Positions 16,238-24,604 are shown, counted from the first letter of the stretch. The stretch: DNA of 32,987 nucleotides from Akkermansia muciniphila (GCA_945901795.1 CAMDLP010000033.1:1-32987), one strand, 5' to 3'. Numbers and translations: made by a program. Notes: generated by a model not told the origin, from the sequence alone.

Positions 16238-18820
16238 TCAAGCATCCTTCGCCTTCGCCGCTTTCTTCGCGGCGACCTTTTTCACCGGGCGCGGCGGGAA
16301 GTCGAAGCCGATCTTGCCGTCCTTCACATCGAAGGTGAGGTGGGCGTCGAACTTGCGCTTGGTGCGGTTGGAGACGAAGCCTTTGAGGACGTCGGTTTTT
16401 CCACTGCCGATCAATTTGAGCATCTGGTCCTGCGGGATTTCGCACTGGAGGATGGACTTGCCGATGCGGATGCCGTGCGGGTCCTTCTTGGTGACGATTT
16501 CCGGGACGTGATAGGCTTTGTCCGTGGCGAACACCTTGTAGGATTTGCCTTCTTCGGTTTTCGCCTCGCCGATGAAATGTTCCTCGGTGAGCTCGGGCGG
16601 GCCGTCGCGGTCGTCACCTTCGAAGACGAAGTTGATCTTGAATTTCGCGTCCATTTCGAGCGCGGCGTCGAAGGGCTTGTTGAACTTCGAGCGGAAGCCG
16701 GTGAGCGGGCCGACGTGTTTGGCGGTGAAGAGCTGGATGGCTTCCTCTTCGCCGAGCAGGCGGCCGGCGATGTGTTTCTTGGCCTTGAATTTGCACTCCG
16801 GCTCGCGGCATTCGTAGGTGGCCTCGGTTTGTTTGAGGCTCGGCGCGCCGCACATCGGGCAGGTGACTTTGAGGTCGGGGAAGACTTCGCTTTTCGCGAG
16901 GTCGGCGGCGGAGCGGGCCTTGGTGCAGATCTCGTTGGTGTAGGCGATGATCTCCTTCATGAAATCGCCGCGCTTGAGAATTCCTTGCTCCATTTGGCGG
17001 AGTTTGAACTCCCAATCGCCTGTCAATTTCGGCGAGTAGAGTCCTTCAATTTCCATCTCGCGGACGAGATCGATGAGGCGCATGCCGCTGCCGGAAACGA
17101 AGAGTTCGCGGCCTTCGCGGGCGAGGTATTTTTGGGAGATCAGGCCCTCGATAGTCGCCGCGCGGGTGGCGGGTGTGCCGAGACCGCGCTCGGCCATGGC
17201 TTCGCGGAGCGCTTCGTCGTCGATGAGTTTGCCGGCGCCTTCCATCGCTGAGAGCAGCGTGGACTCGGTCATCCGGGCGGGCGGCTTGGTTTCCTCGGCG
17301 AGGACATCGACTGGGGCTGCATGGGCGGTTTCACCGGCGCTGACCGGGCAGAGCTCGTCCTTGCCTGCGGCGACGCCGGGGCGGCGGCCATAAACTTCGA
17401 GCCAGCCGGGTTTCACCAGGATGCGGCCTTCGGTTTTGAATACGTCAGAACAGGCGAGACGCCCGTTCTCCGACACAGGCGAAACGCCTGTGCTCCCTTC
17501 GATGCGGGTGAGGCGCGTCGTTTGCTCAAACTCGGCGGACGGATAGAAGACGGCGATGAAGCGCTTGACGATCATGTCGTAAAGTTTCTGTTCGGCTTCG
17601 CTGAGCTTGGCGAACTTGCCGGTCGGGATGATGGCAAAGTGATCCGAGACTTTTTTGCTGTCGAAAACGCGGCGTGATTTATGCAGGCGCGGGCCTTTTT
17701 CGTCGCTGCCGGAGAGCACGGCTTTGGCGTATTTCGCCACGTCGAGATCGCTGTTGCCGACGTCCGCCATCGTCTCGCGGACGTTGCCGGTGTAATCCTC
17801 CGGCAGATACCGCGAATCGGTCCGCGGGTAGGTGATCATCTTGTGCTTTTCGTAAAGCGCTTGGGCGATCTGGAGTGTGCCTTTCGCGGAAAACGGCGCT
17901 TCGCGTTGCAGTGTGGTGAGGTCGTAAAGCTGCGGGGAAATCTGCGAGTTCGCCTTTTTCTCCTCGGTGACCTTGCCGGTCTTGCCTTGGCAACGCGCTT
18001 GAATCGCCTCGGCGGTCAGCTTGTCCCAGATCCGCTCGGGCCTGGAGAGCGGGGCGTTTTCGTCCTTTTTCCACGCTTCATCGATCCATTTACCTAAATA
18101 CTCGCCGGCCTGCACGCCGAAGGTGGCGTGGACTTCGAAATACGGCGTTGGTCTGAAGGCCTGGATCTCGGCCTCGCGCTGGGCGAGGATGGCAAGCGTC
18201 GGTGTCTGGACGCGGCCGGCGGCGGTGATGTTGAAGCCGCCGTGGCGGGAATTGAAGCAAGTGAGCGCGCGGGTGGCGTTGAGACCGACGAGCCAATCCG
18301 ACTCGGACCGGCACTTCGCGGCATCCGCGAGCGGCTTCATGGACTCGCCAGAGCGCAGGTTTTCCCAGGCTTCGAGAATCGAGTTATTGGTCATCGACTG
18401 CATCCACAGCCGCTTGACCGGCTTGTTAATTTCGCCGATTTCCATGATGTAGCGGAAGATGAGTTCACCTTCGCGGCCGGCGTCGCAGGCGTTGACGATG
18501 AGGTCGATGTCCTTGCGCTTGGCGAGCTTGAGCACCTGCTTGAGGCGGGCCTCGGAGTCCGGGATCGGGTCGAGGTCGAACTTGTCCGGGATGGCGGGAA
18601 GGACGCTGAAATTCCACGGCAGTTTCTTGCCGTTCGGCCCCATCGGCATGCGTAGCTCGACGAGGTGACCGACGGCGGAGGTGATGACGGCGTTGTCGTT
18701 TTCGAAAAACACGTCGCGACCGGATCCGGACTTTTCAAACTTGCCGAGCTCCTTGGCGAGCACGCGGCTGAGGTCGGTCATGACGCTCGGTTTCTCGGCA
18801 ATGATGAGTGTTTTTCCCAT
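16238..18820 (-). CDS. topB: DNA topoisomerase III (type IA) with an 18-residue repeat-derived insert
   Basis: An 860-residue type IA topoisomerase that relaxes or decatenates DNA through a 5'-phosphotyrosine. The Toprim domain has [10 protein letters not shown] (Glu9) and ACDAGREGE (Asp113, Glu117, Glu119). The catalytic Tyr331 is in [13 protein letters not shown], and the [14 protein letters not shown] block is the conserved topo III/TopA segment. The C-terminal region has a zinc-ribbon motif (CPMCG ... CREPECKFK), then two topo-C-terminal repeat-like segments, and a Lys/Ala-rich tail. Residues 443-460 ([15 protein letters not shown] core) have no counterpart in the family: the expected sequence passes straight from TRLTRIEG to [13 protein letters not shown]. 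The insert coincides with a double palindrome in the DNA. The gene stands alone, with repeat elements on its upstream side. Confidence 0.95.
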   Translation of the reverse strand: MGKTLIIAEKPSVMTDLSRVLAKELGKFEKSGSGRDVFFENDNAVITSAVGHLVELRMPMGPNGKKLPWNFSVLPAIPDKFDLDPIPDSEARLKQVLKLAKRKDIDLIVNACDAGREGELIFRYIMEIGEINKPVKRLWMQSMTNNSILEAWENLRSGESMKPLADAAKCRSESDWLVGLNATRALTCFNSRHGGFNITAAGRVQTPTLAILAQREAEIQAFRPTPYFEVHATFGVQAGEYLGKWIDEAWKKDENAPLSRPERIWDKLTAEAIQARCQGKTGKVTEEKKANSQISPQLYDLTTLQREAPFSAKGTLQIAQALYEKHKMITYPRTDSRYLPEDYTGNVRETMADVGNSDLDVAKYAKAVLSGSDEKGPRLHKSRRVFDSKKVSDHFAIIPTGKFAKLSEAEQKLYDMIVKRFIAVFYPSAEFEQTTRLTRIEGSTGVSPVSENGRLACSDVFKTEGRILVKPGWLEVYGRRPGVAAGKDELCPVSAGETAHAAPVDVLAEETKPPARMTESTLLSAMEGAGKLIDDEALREAMAERGLGTPATRAATIEGLISQKYLAREGRELFVSGSGMRLIDLVREMEIEGLYSPKLTGDWEFKLRQMEQGILKRGDFMKEIIAYTNEICTKARSAADLAKSEVFPDLKVTCPMCGAPSLKQTEATYECREPECKFKAKKHIAGRLLGEEEAIQLFTAKHVGPLTGFRSKFNKPFDAALEMDAKFKINFVFEGDDRDGPPELTEEHFIGEAKTEEGKSYKVFATDKAYHVPEIVTKKDPHGIRIGKSILQCEIPQDQMLKLIGSGKTDVLKGFVSNRTKRKFDAHLTFDVKDGKIGFDFPPRPVKKVAAKKAAKAKDA
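17441..17494 (-). repeat. In-frame palindromic repeat insertion inside topB
   Basis: 54 bases with two hairpins side by side: an imperfect 23-base palindrome (AGAACAGGCG-AGA-CGCCCGTTCT, 17447-17469) and a perfect 19-base one (CACAGGCG-AAA-CGCCTGTG, 17474-17492). Both resemble the AGGC...GCCT hairpins of the intergenic repeats at 15973 and 20785. Its length is a multiple of three and it contains no stop on the topB strand, so it adds 18 residues without breaking the enzyme. Confidence 0.75.
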
Positions 18821-18895
18821 GGTGAAATCCGGCCGTTAATCGGCGCTGGATTGAGGGACTAGGCTGGCGCGGCGGGATTTGGCAAGCTTTTCGGA

Positions 18896-18963
18896 AAGGA
18901 ATGTGTTTAGCCCGACTCAGTCGTGGGACAGGATCCGGCTGCGACAGCCGGAACACATTCCTT
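18896..18963. repeat. Palindromic repeat between topB and the SGNH gene
   Basis: Outer arms AAGGAATGTGTT (18896-18907) and AACACATTCCTT (18952-18963) are perfect complements, and inner arms CCGGCTG/CAGCCGG (18935-18951) form a hairpin with a CGA loop. The right half is one unbroken arm (CAGCCGGAACACATTCCTT); the left half is split by 27 bases. Related arms occur at 19909-19967 and 29831-29860. It lies between divergent start regions, so it is not a simple terminator. Confidence 0.7.
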
Positions 18964-19004
18964 GAAAGTTGCCGGCCAATTGCCTCGTTATCGAGTCCAA
19001 ATCC

Positions 19005-19898
19005 ATGCCTCTAAAAATCCATTTTCTCCTTCGCCTCCTCGCGACGCTCGTCCTCTTTCTCCACGCTCAAGCCGCCCCGCCGCGGGTCGTGATTCTCGGC
19101 GACAGCATCACCTACGACGGGCGCTGGGTAACGCGGGTCGAAGCCGCCCTGCGCTCCACCCCGGATTTCGCGGACGCGGAAATCGTCAACTTCGGCCTCA
19201 GCAGCGAAACCGTGTCCGGGCTTTCCGAAGCGGGCCACGCCGGTGGAAGATTTCCCCGCCCGTGTCTCCACGAGCGGCTCGACCGCATCCTCGACGCCTA
19301 CAAACCGACCCTGGTCCTCGCCTGCTACGGCATGAACGACGGCATCTACCTCCCGCTCGATGCCAGCCGCCTCCAAGCGTATCAGGAGGGCATCGTGAAA
19401 TTGAAAACCGCCGTCGAGAAGCAGGGTGGAAAAATCATTTTCATCACCCCGCCACTCCACAGCGCGGATAGGCCGTCGGACGATCCGAACCGTTACGACG
19501 CCGTGCTCGACGCCTACGGAAACTGGCTCGTCTCCCGCCGCGCCGACGGCTGGCAGGTCATCGACATTCGCCCGGACCTAAAACAAGCGATCGCCGCGGC
19601 AAAAGCCAGTAACCTGCAGTTCATCTACGCCGAGGACAGCATCCATCCCGGCGACGAAGGCCATCAACTCATCGCAGATTCCATCACTCGCCAGCTCTGG
19701 CCGCTCCTGAAACTCCCCGGGTCGCCCGCCGTCCCCGAAAACGCCGCCCTCGCCACCCTCGGCCGCCGCAACCAACTGCTCAAACTCGCCTGGCTCACCC
19801 ACACCCGCCACACCCGGCCCGGCGTCCCCAAGGGACTGCCGCTCGACGAGGCCGATGCCCAAGCCGCGAAACTGATGGACGAATACCGGATGAAATGA
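19005..19898 (+). CDS. Secreted SGNH/GDSL-type hydrolase
   Basis: 297 residues from ATG 19005 (MPLKIHFLLRLLATLVLFLH), giving a clean Sec signal peptide; a TTG at 18969 is rejected because it would extend through the repeat into the signal. SGNH blocks are all visible: GDSIT with nucleophile Ser34, VNFGLSSETV with Gly64, ACYGMNDG with Asn111, and DSIHPGDEGH with Asp211 and His214. The protein is therefore an esterase or lipase-like hydrolase acting outside the cytoplasm, for example deacetylating a polysaccharide or peptidoglycan. About 70 residues after the catalytic block (NAALATLGRRNQLLKLAWLT ... EADAQAAKLMDEYRMK) are a helical tail often seen in planctomycete-type members. It appears monocistronic, with a strong palindrome after its stop. 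Confidence 0.9.
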   Translation: MPLKIHFLLRLLATLVLFLHAQAAPPRVVILGDSITYDGRWVTRVEAALRSTPDFADAEIVNFGLSSETVSGLSEAGHAGGRFPRPCLHERLDRILDAYKPTLVLACYGMNDGIYLPLDASRLQAYQEGIVKLKTAVEKQGGKIIFITPPLHSADRPSDDPNRYDAVLDAYGNWLVSRRADGWQVIDIRPDLKQAIAAAKASNLQFIYAEDSIHPGDEGHQLIADSITRQLWPLLKLPGSPAVPENAALATLGRRNQLLKLAWLTHTRHTRPGVPKGLPLDEADAQAAKLMDEYRMK

Positions 19899-19908
19899 GG
19901 CTGCCGAC

Positions 19909-19967
19909 AACGTGTTCCGGCTGTCTCCACCGGATTTCGCTTCCGACTGAGACAGCCGGAGCACTTT
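19909..19967. repeat. Inverted repeat downstream of the SGNH gene (probable terminator role)
   Basis: Left arm AACGTGTTCCGGCTGTCTC (19909-19927) and right arm GAGACAGCCGGAGCACTTT (19949-19967) pair at 16 of 19 positions around a 21-base loop. The right arm is the same sequence family as at 18945-18963 and 29841-29856. Placement right after a stop codon suggests it also ends transcription or stabilises the mRNA 3' end. Confidence 0.7.
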
Positions 19968-20042
19968 CCCAGTGGAAAATCCCCGGTCTTTTCCACCAGG
20001 AAATCAGTTGCGACAAAATCAAAGGGCCGTAAACATCCCCTC

Positions 20043-20783
20043 ATGAATTTGGAAATCCTCTCCCTCGCCCAAGTCGGCCTCGCTCCCGGTGGTTTTTCGA
20101 TGACCTACCTCTTGATCATCGGCGTTTCCATGCTGGCGAGCTTTCTGATCAGCGGCACGCTCAAGCGCCGTTTCAACGAGTATTCGCAAATCCCGATCCG
20201 CATGACCGGCGCGCAGATCGCCGAGGCCATGCTCCGCCAACACGGGATCACCGACGTGCAAGTCATCTGCACGCCCGGCCACCTCACCGACCATTACGAC
20301 CCGACGAAAAAAACCGTCAATCTCAGTGAGTCGGTCTATTCCGTGAACTCCGTGGCTGCCGCCGCGGTCGCCGCCCACGAGTGCGGCCACGCCGTCCAGC
20401 ACCAGCAGGCTTATGTCTGGCTCGGACTCCGTTCGAAACTGGTCCCCGCCGTTCAGTTTTCGAGCAAGATGCTTAACTGGCTGATGATCATCGGCATCCT
20501 CGGGATCGGCGTCGCCCACAGCCCGATGATGCTGTGGGCCTGGGTGGGGCTTTTCGGAGTCACCACGGTTTTCTCGGTCATCACGCTGCCCGTCGAGTTC
20601 GACGCCAGCCGCCGCGCTTTGGTCTGGATGGAAAGCAGCGGAGTCGCCGCGAGCATGGAGCATGAAAAAGCCAAGAACGCGCTGTTCTGGGCGGCCATGA
20701 CTTACTTCGCCGCCGCCGTCGGTTCCATCGCCCAGCTCGCGTATTTCCTGATGATGGCCCTCGGCGGCCGCCGGAATGAGTGA
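20043..20783 (+). CDS. Membrane zinc metallopeptidase, YugP-like (PF04298)
   Basis: A 246-residue membrane protein. Helix 1 (YLLIIGVSMLASFLISG, about 22-38) is followed by a domain with GAQIAEAMLRQHGI, the PGHLTDHYDP turn and the zinc motif HECGH at 112-116 in AAHECGHAVQHQQAY. Three more hydrophobic segments follow (about 144-160, 163-180 and 218-240), with LPVEFDASRRAL between them, the third-ligand region of the family. This is the order of YugP-like neutral zinc peptidases; their substrates are not known. It has an independent position, with repeat elements on both sides. Confidence 0.92.
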   Translation: MNLEILSLAQVGLAPGGFSMTYLLIIGVSMLASFLISGTLKRRFNEYSQIPIRMTGAQIAEAMLRQHGITDVQVICTPGHLTDHYDPTKKTVNLSESVYSVNSVAAAAVAAHECGHAVQHQQAYVWLGLRSKLVPAVQFSSKMLNWLMIIGILGIGVAHSPMMLWAWVGLFGVTTVFSVITLPVEFDASRRALVWMESSGVAASMEHEKAKNALFWAAMTYFAAAVGSIAQLAYFLMMALGGRRNE

Positions 20784-20784
20784 C

Positions 20785-20854
20785 GTGATATAGGCATTCC
20801 TGCCTGTTCTTCAAAGCATGGTGGGACAAGAACAGGCAGGAATGCCACTATCAC
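20785..20854. repeat. Large inverted repeat between the peptidase and lpxK (copy B)
   Basis: Left arm GTGATATAGGCATTCCTGCC plus TGTTCTT (20785-20811) and right arm AAGAACAGGCAGGAATGCC plus ACTATCAC (20828-20854) pair at 25 of 27 positions around a 16-base loop. It starts one base after the peptidase stop codon. The left arm is the element at 15973-16000. As RNA it would be an extremely stable hairpin, so it probably acts as terminator for the peptidase gene and insulates lpxK. Confidence 0.8.
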
Positions 20855-20897
20855 GCTTGCCCGCAGGCGGAGCTGCGGAACATGGTCGGTGCAGGCC

Positions 20898-22109
20898 ATG
20901 AAAGAACTCATCGAAGAACTCGAACGCTGGGGAGCGGATGTGATCTTCGGCCGCGCCAAGGGCTTCCGAGCGGCGCTGATGCGCTTCGCGATGCGGGCGC
21001 TGTCCGGGGTTTTCCGGATAATCGTGCAGATCCGGCTGTGGCGCTACCGCAGCGGTTGGCGCGCACAGCATCATTTGGGGACGCAGGTGGTGGCCATCGG
21101 CAATATCACGGTGGGCGGCACCGGCAAGACGCCAGTGGTCGAGTTGCTGGCGAAATCGCTGCGCGACCGTGGAAGGCGGGTGGCAATCCTTTCCCGCGGC
21201 TACAAAAGCAAGAAACTCGACCGGCCGCAAAAGTGGCAGGACAAAAACGGCCGGGCGGTCCCGGAGGAACAGATGCCCAAGGTCGTCTCAACCGGCAGCG
21301 CGCTTTTGCTCGATTCGAAATACGCGGGCGACGAGCCGTTCATGCTCGCCCGCAACCTCGACGGCGTGGCGGTGGTGGTGGACAAGAACCGGGTGAAAGG
21401 CGGGCTTTTCGCCGTCGGCCAGCTCGATGCGGACACGCTTTTACTCGATGACGGGATGCAGTATCTCGATCTCGCGCACTCGATCGACATCGTGCTGGTG
21501 GATGCCGGTTCGCCGTTCGGGACGGAGGCGCTGCTGCCGCGCGGAACGCTGCGCGAGCCGCCGAAAAATTTGCGCCGCGCGAGCTACATCCTGATCACGA
21601 AATGCACCGGCAGCTCGAACGAAGCACTGGTTTCCCGCATCCGGAAATACAACAAGACGGCGGAAATCATCGAGTGCACGCACGGGCCGATCTATCTGGA
21701 AAATGTCTTCACGCGCGAGCGCCAGCCGCTGGAGTTCCTGCAGGACAAGTGGGTGGGGGCGATCAGTGCGATCGCGGTGCCTGAGGCGTTCGAGAGCTCG
21801 CTGGCAAGCCTCGGCGCGCGGGTGGAGATCCAGCGGCGATTTTCCGATCACTACCGGTTTTCGAGCAAGGAGGTGGAGCATTTCATGCAGCGCTGCGTGG
21901 AGCGCGATATGGAGCTCATCGTGACCACGGAGAAAGACGCCGTGCGCTTTCCGAAGCCGACCTCGATCGACGTGCCGGTCTATTTCCTGCGGATCGAGGT
22001 GGAGATTTTGAAAGGCAGGGAAATCTGGGACGACTTGGTCACGCGGATTTGCAACCCACCGCCGGTGTTCCAGTCGGTGCTGCGGAACCGGCACGCATAC
22101 CGGCCGTGA
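20898..22109 (+). CDS. lpxK: Tetraacyldisaccharide 4'-kinase
   Basis: A 403-residue lipid A biosynthesis enzyme that phosphorylates the 4' position of the tetraacyldisaccharide-1-phosphate at the inner membrane. ATG 20898 is chosen over a GTG nine bases earlier. A hydrophobic/amphipathic N-terminal segment precedes the Walker A loop VGGTGKTP at 72-79. SRGYKSK follows, then the DDGMQYLDL block (the catalytic DDGxQ), LLPRGTLREP, and the late TTEKDAVRFP motif, all family marks. At about 400 residues it is somewhat longer than the 320-330 of E. coli LpxK; the additional length lies partly at the N-terminus and in the segment around 100-125 that carries an inserted charged loop. Its presence indicates a lipid A outer membrane. 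Confidence 0.93.
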   Translation: MKELIEELERWGADVIFGRAKGFRAALMRFAMRALSGVFRIIVQIRLWRYRSGWRAQHHLGTQVVAIGNITVGGTGKTPVVELLAKSLRDRGRRVAILSRGYKSKKLDRPQKWQDKNGRAVPEEQMPKVVSTGSALLLDSKYAGDEPFMLARNLDGVAVVVDKNRVKGGLFAVGQLDADTLLLDDGMQYLDLAHSIDIVLVDAGSPFGTEALLPRGTLREPPKNLRRASYILITKCTGSSNEALVSRIRKYNKTAEIIECTHGPIYLENVFTRERQPLEFLQDKWVGAISAIAVPEAFESSLASLGARVEIQRRFSDHYRFSSKEVEHFMQRCVERDMELIVTTEKDAVRFPKPTSIDVPVYFLRIEVEILKGREIWDDLVTRICNPPPVFQSVLRNRHAYRP

Positions 22110-22242
22110 GGGGCTAATTACGGCACGGCAAGGCTTCGAACGTGAAATGGCCGAGATGAAAATAAAGTCGGCATTGGACTAAAGTCATGGACCACTTTTG
22201 TTGCTCGCCAGCGGGTCGGCTCGGGGCTTAGTTTGCGGCCAG

Positions 22243-22953
22243 ATGATTTTGGGATTGATGGAAGCTTCCGGGTTGATCGAGCAGGGTGGCCCGCTGGTGT
22301 GGGCGCTGCTGGGTCTGGCGTTTATCGGCGCGGTGTGCGTGGTGGAGCGCTTGTTTTTCTTCCATCGGGCGCGGATCAACGTCGGGGATTTGCTGGTCGG
22401 CTTGTCGCATCACATCCAGCGGCGGGCGTTTGCGGAGGCGTTGCACGAGGCGGCTCGGGCACCGGGGCCGGTGGCTCGGGTGGCGCATGCGGCGCTGCTT
22501 CGGTATTATTTGCCGCGCACGGATTTGCGGGACGTGGTGCAGGAGGCGGGCCAGTTAGAGGTGCCGCGGATCGAGAAAAACATCCGGGCGATCCTCGGCG
22601 TGTCGTTGCTCGCGCCGTTGGTCGGGATGCTCGGAACCTTGATCGGGATGCTGGAAACCTTCCAAAAAGTCAGCGAGCAAGGCGGATTCACCGGCCCGGC
22701 GGAGCTCTCGGCCGGGGTGTTCACCGCGCTGATCACCTCGGTGATGGGGCTGACGGTGGCGATCCCGCTGTATTTGTTTTACCTCTATTTCCTGGGACGG
22801 GCGAAACGGCTGGTGCACCGGATCGAGCGGGCGGGGATTGAAATGGTCAATCTCATCGCCGACGCGCGGGAGGAGGAGGAATTCGCTCCGTTCCGCGGCG
22901 AGGTGACGGCCGGAAAAAAGCCGGTGAAGGCAAAACGGGAGCCGGCCAAATGA
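22243..22953 (+). CDS. ExbB/TolQ/MotA-type proton channel subunit lacking the usual helix Glu
   Basis: 236 residues from ATG 22243 (MILGLMEASGLIEQGGP); an upstream frame to 22198 adds only unlikely residues. Three membrane helices fit the MotA/TolQ/ExbB family: LVWALLGLAFIGAVCVV (about 17-33), the LLAPLVGMLGTLIGM segment and the AGVFTALITSVMGLTVAIPL segment. The Gly-Thr of LGTLIGM, matching Thr148 of E. coli ExbB, is kept. In the last helix E. coli has GIAEALLAT, with Glu176 and Thr181; here GVFTALITS places Thr and Ser at those positions. Homologues with other residues at the Glu site exist, so this alone is not proof of a dead channel. A Lys-rich cytoplasmic tail ends the protein. Its stop overlaps the ExbD-like start by four bases (ATGA). 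Confidence 0.9.
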   Translation: MILGLMEASGLIEQGGPLVWALLGLAFIGAVCVVERLFFFHRARINVGDLLVGLSHHIQRRAFAEALHEAARAPGPVARVAHAALLRYYLPRTDLRDVVQEAGQLEVPRIEKNIRAILGVSLLAPLVGMLGTLIGMLETFQKVSEQGGFTGPAELSAGVFTALITSVMGLTVAIPLYLFYLYFLGRAKRLVHRIERAGIEMVNLIADAREEEEFAPFRGEVTAGKKPVKAKREPAK

Positions 22954-23402
22954 AACTGGAAATGACCTTGCCGGAGCGCCCGGGATTCCTGCACGCGGTG
23001 CCGATCCTGAATATTTTCGCGCTGGTGCAGTTGTTTTTCCTGCTCGGGCCGTCGCTGGTTTTGCAATCGGGCGTGGCGGTGGATTTGGCACCGTCGCGGT
23101 TTCAAATGGAGCGCTATCAGGATTCGATCGTCGTCACGCTGGGGCCGGGCGAACCGGGCCCGAGGATTCACTTCGGCCGGGATGCGGTGACTTTGGAGGA
23201 GCTTTCCGCACGGCTCGACAAGCTGCGGGCGGACGGCGCGCCGACGAAAGCGATCGTGCTGCTTCAGACCGACACCGGCACGCCGGTCGGGATCGAGCGC
23301 GAGGTCACGGAGCTGGTGTTAGGCAGGGGATTCCGGCTGGCGCTGGTTGGCAAAAATTCGTCCTCCGCGGTGGTTCCGGGTCCGAAAAAAGCGGCTGAAT
23401 GA
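22950..23402 (+). CDS. ExbD/TolR-like protein with Asn replacing the proton-carrying Asp
   Basis: 150 residues: a short N-terminal tail (MKLEMTLPERPG), one membrane helix (about 17-40) and a periplasmic domain with VDLAPSRFQ, GRDAVTLEELSARLDKLRAD and IVLLQTDTGTPVGIEREVTE, the ExbD fold. ExbD and TolR carry a membrane Asp in a TPLID or TPFID motif, essential for proton passage. The matching stretch here is AVPILNIFALVQLFFLL, with Asn21 at the Asp site and no other acidic residue in the helix. Start codon overlaps exbB and stop overlaps the next gene, so the three are translated as a unit. Function as an energy transducer is therefore in doubt, although partnership with the ExbB-like protein is clear from context. 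Confidence 0.85.
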   Translation: MKLEMTLPERPGFLHAVPILNIFALVQLFFLLGPSLVLQSGVAVDLAPSRFQMERYQDSIVVTLGPGEPGPRIHFGRDAVTLEELSARLDKLRADGAPTKAIVLLQTDTGTPVGIEREVTELVLGRGFRLALVGKNSSSAVVPGPKKAAE

Positions 23403-24196
23403 TGGCGGTCGGCATGGTCAAATCGCGCAAGTTGGCGGGCGCTCCGGGGCTGGTGTTCCGCTGGGGCGCGAGTAAGACGCCGCTGTTGCCGAAGCTGCTT
23501 GGCATGATGTTGATGGCTGCGGTGTTCGCGTTTTTGATCACTTCGGTCAGGATCCGGGTGACGGCGTTGGAGAAATCCTCGCCGCGGAAGGCGTCGGTGA
23601 TCTATCTGCGAGACGACACGGAAGGGCGGGCGCTGACCTTGCGGGCGCGCGAGGGCGGGCCGTTTCCCTCCCGCTTCGAGCCGGCGCAGTGGGAAGGCAT
23701 GGATGCCTTGGAAAGCGCCGCGCTGGATGCCGTGCGGTTCCAGCCGCAACCGTATGTGCCCGCGCTGGCGGATTTGCCGGCGGAAAATCTGGTTCAGCCG
23801 CTGGAGCTGGCGGCCAAGGGGCGGTCGTTTTTCCCGAAGCGCAGCCCGGCAGCCGGCCCCGCGCCGGAGCTGGCCAAGCTGAAACTCGCGCCCGCGCTCT
23901 ATCCGCTTTCTGGGATTTCCGCCGCGACGCTGCCGGAAGCCCTTCCGCCCTTTGAAGCGGCGGTGGTCGGCGCGATGTCCTCGGCGTCCTGGCGATTTCT
24001 CGTGCGGTTGAATCCCGATGGCGGCGTGGCGGAATGCGTTTCGCTGGAAAAAGGCGGCGAGGCGGGGACTCCTGAATTGGAGGCCTGGCTGCACAAAATC
24101 CAGTTCAAACCGGAGCTCGAAAAACCTTTCCGCTGGATCGCCGTGGGCATCGGATTCACCAACCAACCTGTCGCCGATGGACCTAACGCTCGCTGA
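23399..24196 (+). CDS. Single-pass envelope protein in the TonB position of the exb operon
   Basis: 265 residues, start ATGA-overlapped with the ExbD-like gene. A basic N-terminal stretch leads into one helix (about 30-50, LLPKLLGMMLMAAVFAFLIT), giving an N-in topology with a large periplasmic part. That part contains a Pro/Ala-rich middle and ends in a small domain, WRFLVRLNPDGGVAECVSLE and LHKIQFKPELEKPFRWIAVG. The pattern of strand - NPDGGV - Leu-rich helix - QFKPE resembles TonB C-terminal domains (DPDGRV ... FKPA), though identity is too low for a firm call. Position after exbB-exbD supports a TonB-like role. Two or three conserved aromatic residues typical of E. coli TonB are not obvious. 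Confidence 0.5.
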   Translation: MMAVGMVKSRKLAGAPGLVFRWGASKTPLLPKLLGMMLMAAVFAFLITSVRIRVTALEKSSPRKASVIYLRDDTEGRALTLRAREGGPFPSRFEPAQWEGMDALESAALDAVRFQPQPYVPALADLPAENLVQPLELAAKGRSFFPKRSPAAGPAPELAKLKLAPALYPLSGISAATLPEALPPFEAAVVGAMSSASWRFLVRLNPDGGVAECVSLEKGGEAGTPELEAWLHKIQFKPELEKPFRWIAVGIGFTNQPVADGPNAR

Positions 24197-24416
24197 TTTC
24201 GTGCTCTTTGTGCTGCTGGGCGTTTTCGTGCTGGTGCCGTTTCTCGCGGTGGTTTCGCGGACCCTGCACGCGCGGGCGGAAAAGCGCTCGCTCGCCAACC
24301 GCGTCATTTGCCGGCTCTGCCTGCACGCCTTCGAAGACGCCAGCCACGTGAAAACCGTCGATTGCCCGATCTGCGGCGCGACGAATGAAAAAGGCCGCAG
24401 CCGCCGGCTGGGGTAG
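24177..24416 (+). CDS. Small membrane protein with C-terminal zinc ribbon
   Basis: 79 residues beginning MDLTLADFVLFVLLGVFVLV, so the first 27 residues form one helix. The rest is a Cys4 ribbon: CRLC at 45-48 and CPIC at 63-66. The gene overlaps the TonB-like gene by 20 bases in another frame, strong evidence for membership in the exb operon. No family name is recognised. A small membrane-bound zinc protein could regulate or assemble the motor, or carry an unrelated function. The ribbon would face the cytoplasm if Arg/Lys after the helix stay inside. Confidence 0.7.
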   Translation: MDLTLADFVLFVLLGVFVLVPFLAVVSRTLHARAEKRSLANRVICRLCLHAFEDASHVKTVDCPICGATNEKGRSRRLG

Positions 24417-24568
24417 GCGAACATCGAACGCCCTATGTTGAATGCCGTGCCAGGCATTTTGTTAGAACGTTCTCCTGAATCCCAAACCCCATCCACCCAT
24501 TCGTCAGCCATCGGGACGGCGGAAGCAGGCGTCGTCCTTCCCGCCCGGGCCTGCCAGTAGGCTGCGTT

Positions 24569-24604
24569 GGATGATAAAAAACCTTTGGATGATAAAAAAC
24601 CTTT
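24569..24604 (+). repeat. Tandem duplication of 18 bases upstream of the DUF1080 gene
   Basis: GGATGATAAAAAACCTTT occurs twice head to tail without spacer, ending 20 bases before the ATG at 24625. Being A/T-rich in a GC-rich chromosome, it may include promoter or 5' leader sequence. Each unit includes an ATGATAAAAAACC frame that could start translation early, but the resulting MIKNLW-MIKNL is not signal-like. Confidence 0.85.
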
